Source: Cyclobacteriaceae bacterium
GTDB taxonomy: Bacteria > Bacteroidota > Bacteroidia > Cytophagales > Cyclobacteriaceae
NCBI GenBank assembly: GCA_026129485.1
Contig: JAHCHY010000007.1
Span: 62,001 to 126,000 of the forward strand
Length of the DNA stretch: 64,000 nt
Direction of reading: 5' to 3'
Both the position numbers and the translations under genes were made by a program. The notes under the pieces were generated by a model. That model saw nothing but the letters and a program-made list of their open reading frames with translations. It searched no databases and was not told the origin of the DNA. Shown piece after piece: positions 62,901 through 64,000 of the stretch; position 1 is the first letter of the stretch; every line of letters starts with the position of its first letter.

Positions 62901-63093
62901 CTGTACCTTTAATCAGGATGTTTACACCGGGCAGGCCAACGCCCGATTCGTCTGTTACTTTACCCCGAACCGTTGACTGGGCAATAACATTAAGGCTGAT
63001 AAAGAGAGCAAGAAAAGCCAGCAGTACAGATCGGGCAGGGTAAGACCTGTGCCAGCTTCTTTCACGAAGAGGTGGTAGAATTGTTTTCATCAT
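59926..63093 (-). CDS. SusC/RagA-type TonB-dependent outer-membrane transporter
   Basis: The 1055-residue protein has a signal peptide (about residues 1-38, ending LNVIAQ). A carboxypeptidase-regulatory-like N-terminal extension (VRGKVTDESGVGLPGVNIL) and the plug domain follow (EIVVVGYGTQRKADVTGS, IRVRGERSVLGSNDPLIVLDG, VNVLKDASATAIYGSRGANG), and then a barrel ending in FIFGLNLTF. All family hallmarks are present. With SusD it imports xylan oligosaccharides, energised by TonB-ExbBD, which are not in this window. It is the first gene of the locus, with a leader of about 120 nt if the predicted promoter is right. Confidence 0.98.
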   Translation of the reverse strand: MMKTILPPLRERSWHRSYPARSVLLAFLALFISLNVIAQSTVRGKVTDESGVGLPGVNILIKGTASGTTTDAEGNYTLQVPADGGQKTLVFSFIGYETIEQALDGRTTINVSLATSVVSLSEIVVVGYGTQRKADVTGSLVSVSSEALREVPVANLQQALQGRLAGIEVQRVGTAPGATARIRVRGERSVLGSNDPLIVLDGIPFEGSLNDINPDEIASVNVLKDASATAIYGSRGANGVMLITTKKGQAGETRLSFSSYIGVTTVARKYPLFNAEEYQAMRDYTGVWPYRPQEVEGIALGRNVDWQDLMYENGYITNHNLGITGGTEKGSYAVGAGYFKETTVLPGQDFERFSLKISTESKVGERLKIGLTSLNTVNYANGTQFVNPQPGNPGSFGGGIMYNILATSPLMPPYTANGEIYPEPFGNLDDASANLNPLYIKNNNNDWTDRVRRLRTFNSAYAELKILDGLSYRFNLGLEFGQVNAAQFQGEGTYFRKLVDSRAAVRNSENLSWTAENVLTYEKTFAEDHRFTFTGLYSRQQNRSFATQANKDAITANFIEFYDMSIADPALPPVLSGGEQTWGLESYMGRVNYAFKDRYLLTATIRRDGSSRLADKWHTYSAFAVGWNIINESFMQDISDVVSNLKLRIGHGQTSNQSVNPYTTLGGVVNTVGIAGGTVPLRYNYGPTQVQGFLAARIPDKTLRWESTGTTNIGVDFGFLNDRITGSVDWYNAQTSDLLFNLSLPITAGYEQQFQTNIGGMENKGLEVVLSGTVLKLTNGFTWGVDLNWYYNRNKLLSYLPGVDQDIANGLFVGHPITAIYDYEKIGIWQTGEDAAAYGQQAGQIKFRDQDNNGVINADDRTIVGSQQADWQGGITNRFSYKGLDLSFVIYARQGGTLLSYLHAPNGAYLTNLTGQRSGLKVDYWTPDNPTNEFPAPGAALPGGASTGWTTLAYYDASFGRVRSINLGYTLPRSITDKIKAQNVRVYVTAQNPFLLWSPYVFKHNGVDPEPTGQGATGIVATGGNFRTGGNNPALVISASTPPTRSFIFGLNLTF

Positions 63094-63199
63094 ACTGGTT
63101 GATTTTTAATGGGTTAATTGTTTCCATTTCCTGTAAGTCTTTTCCGTAACAGAGTTGTGTGATTACGGCCTGATAAAGGTGGGAGAAAGAGTTCAATTT

Positions 63200-63213
63200 T
63201 GCAACCGATTGCA
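63200..63213. promoter_or_regulatory. LacI-type operator candidate O1
   Basis: TGCAACCGATTGCA is a 14-bp palindrome around a central CG with one mismatching pair. It matches the general LacI-family operator form, with a central CG for hinge-helix insertion. It overlaps the predicted start of transcription of susC, a position suited for repression. Confidence 0.6.
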
Positions 63214-63217
63214 TTAT

Positions 63218-63250
63218 TAAATTTAATGAAATCGTTACAAAACACTCAAA
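63218..63250 (-). promoter_or_regulatory. Candidate Bacteroidota promoter of the xylan operon
   Basis: On the minus strand TTTG (63250-63247) is followed after 21 bp by TAAATTTA (63225-63218). They match the -33 and -7 boxes (TTTG and TAnnTTTG) with one mismatch. Transcription would start near 63211, inside operator O1. Spacing is slightly long for the class, so this is a moderate prediction. Confidence 0.45.
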
Positions 63251-63266
63251 AATGAATAAATTTCAA

Positions 63267-63280
63267 TGCAATCGATTATC
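63267..63280. promoter_or_regulatory. LacI-type operator candidate O2
   Basis: TGCAATCGATTATC shares its left half and centre (TGCAATCGATT) with the consensus implied by O1; the right half is degenerate. Its centre lies 67 bp from that of O1, upstream of the predicted -33 box. A pair of sites at this distance would allow looping by a tetrameric or paired repressor. Confidence 0.5.
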
Positions 63281-63412
63281 AAAAAAAATGTAAAAAGGCA
63301 TCTTCGGTAACCTGACTGGTGATATTCAAGGAAATGCTGGACATGCCTCCGGCCATACCAATTCGTACCGCCATTTTGATACAATTCAATACCTTTTGGG
63401 CTAATTGTTATC

Positions 63413-64000
63413 ATGAAATACCTTATCATATCCATTTTGCTTTTGGCCGGCATTAGCCTGCAGGCACAGCCGTTTTCAAAAAAAGAGGTCGCCAGTTGGC
63501 AAGCACGGGCCAAACGGGTTACCATCATTCGCGATACGTGGGGCATACCCCACATTTATGGAAAGACCGATGCAGATGCCGTGTTCGGCTTTCTGTATGC
63601 CCAATGCGAAGATGATTTTCCACGGGTAGAGCTTAACTACATTACCGCAGCCGGCCGGCTGGCCGAAGCAGAAGGAGAGGACAAGCTCTATCACGACCTG
63701 CGGCAGCGCCTGTTTTACGATACGCTGATGGCTGAAGATGTTTACAGGCAAAGTCCGCCCTGGCTGCAGAAACTGTGCAACGCTTTCGCGGATGGGATTA
63801 ATTATTATCTCTATACGCATCCGGAAGTAAAGCCTAAGCTGATCAGACGCTTTCAGCCGTGGATGCCTTTTCTGTTCAGCGAAGGAAGCATTGGTGGTGA
63901 TATTGAGTCTGTTTCGGTAAACCGGTTAAAGGCGTTTTACGGTAAGGGTGAAGTGTATTTGCCTGAGCCCGATCCGCGTAAGCAGGAGCCTGAACCGCGC
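63413..64000 (+). CDS. Penicillin-acylase-family (S45) protein, 3'-truncated by the window edge
   Basis: The frame starts at ATG 63413 and stays open to the end of the window (196 codons). A signal peptide (MKYLIISILLLAGISLQAQ) is followed by the typical S45 opening: VTIIRDTWGIPHIYGKTDADAVFGFLYAQCEDDFPRVE, then ITAAGRLAEAEGE. This is the alpha-subunit part; the self-cleavage site and N-terminal nucleophile Ser of the beta subunit would lie downstream. Family members cut amide bonds of acyl groups in beta-lactams, N-acyl-homoserine lactones or other amides. It diverges from the xylan locus and probably has no role in it. Confidence 0.85.
   Translation, partial: MKYLIISILLLAGISLQAQPFSKKEVASWQARAKRVTIIRDTWGIPHIYGKTDADAVFGFLYAQCEDDFPRVELNYITAAGRLAEAEGEDKLYHDLRQRLFYDTLMAEDVYRQSPPWLQKLCNAFADGINYYLYTHPEVKPKLIRRFQPWMPFLFSEGSIGGDIESVSVNRLKAFYGKGEVYLPEPDPRKQEPEPR

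Larger units (their letters stand above)
63094..63412. promoter_or_regulatory. 319-bp divergent control region of the xylan locus
   Basis: The region separates susC (minus) from the acylase gene (plus). It holds a predicted minus-strand promoter (63218-63250) and two CG-centred palindromes (63200-63213 and 63267-63280). A third, weaker CG-centred half-site lies near 63233. The rest is A/T-rich, and no small gene is seen. No convincing promoter was found for the plus-strand acylase gene. Confidence 0.7.

Noticed and set aside
63235..63820. Two minus-strand open frames opposite the acylase gene and the control region
   Set aside because: The plus strand carries a clear signal peptide and penicillin-acylase N-terminus that stays open to the window end; the minus frames are its shadows.

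Overview
The window is chromosomal DNA of a Bacteroidota bacterium, most likely a soil or plant-litter member of the Cytophagales-like lineages. The signs are a SusC/SusD pair, a type IX secretion (T9SS) C-terminal sorting domain on a xylanase, lipoproteins with Bacteroidota-type N-termini, families typical of the phylum (DUF2911, large two-FtsX permeases, PorE-like OmpA proteins), TAATG stop/start overlaps, and few Shine-Dalgarno sites. No rRNA, tRNA, CRISPR, phage, transposase or integrase gene was seen.

Layout. 1-5.8 kb: the 3' part of a DEAD-box helicase, a ceramidase-like hydrolase coupled to a PorE-like TPR/propeller/OmpA protein, a small unknown protein and a stand-alone receiver domain. 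5.8-21.7 kb: an accessory array, almost all on the minus strand, of secreted or lipid-anchored proteins (alpha/beta hydrolases, EreA-like, TlpA-like, CBM9-like, DUF2911, retropepsin-like, S41 peptidase, class C beta-lactamase-like), an FtsX permease and a Crp/Fnr regulator. This array holds two clear recombination scars. One is an imperfect direct repeat of about 160 bp flanking a hydrolase gene, which gave that gene a borrowed N-terminus. The other is an orphaned S41 peptidase tail. 22-32 kb: housekeeping-like genes (nitronate monooxygenase-like, methyltransferase, YjdM, ABC-F ATPase, PLD-like nuclease, orphan ABC ATPase, an M28 peptidase fused to a glycogen-binding-like domain, a DPP IV-like S9 peptidase). 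32-39 kb: a RelE/ParE-type toxin-antitoxin pair, a 1126-residue sugar-dehydrogenase/HEAT/cytochrome c protein coupled to a SolA-like flavin oxidase, a VOC protein and a type B carboxylesterase.

39.2-63.1 kb is the centrepiece: fifteen consecutive minus-strand genes forming a glucuronoarabinoxylan utilisation locus. In transcription order they are SusC, SusD, an IPT/TIG surface binding lipoprotein, a T9SS-secreted GH10 xylanase, GH30, GH51, GH115, GH43, a lipoprotein GH10, a SASA-type acetylesterase, a LacI regulator, GH67, an SDR, UxuA and UxaC. Together they can cut xylan outside the cell, import oligosaccharides, remove arabinose, acetyl and (methyl)glucuronate side groups, and take glucuronate through fructuronate and mannonate to 2-keto-3-deoxygluconate. 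The SDR most likely replaces UxuB. Two CG-centred palindromes of LacI type frame a predicted promoter upstream of susC. An intrinsic-terminator-like hairpin followed by six T lies between the SusC/SusD/binding-protein genes and the enzyme genes, and probably sets their expression ratio. A penicillin-acylase-family gene diverges from the locus and runs off the right edge.

All assignments come from reading the sequence and recognising family motifs; no database search was run.
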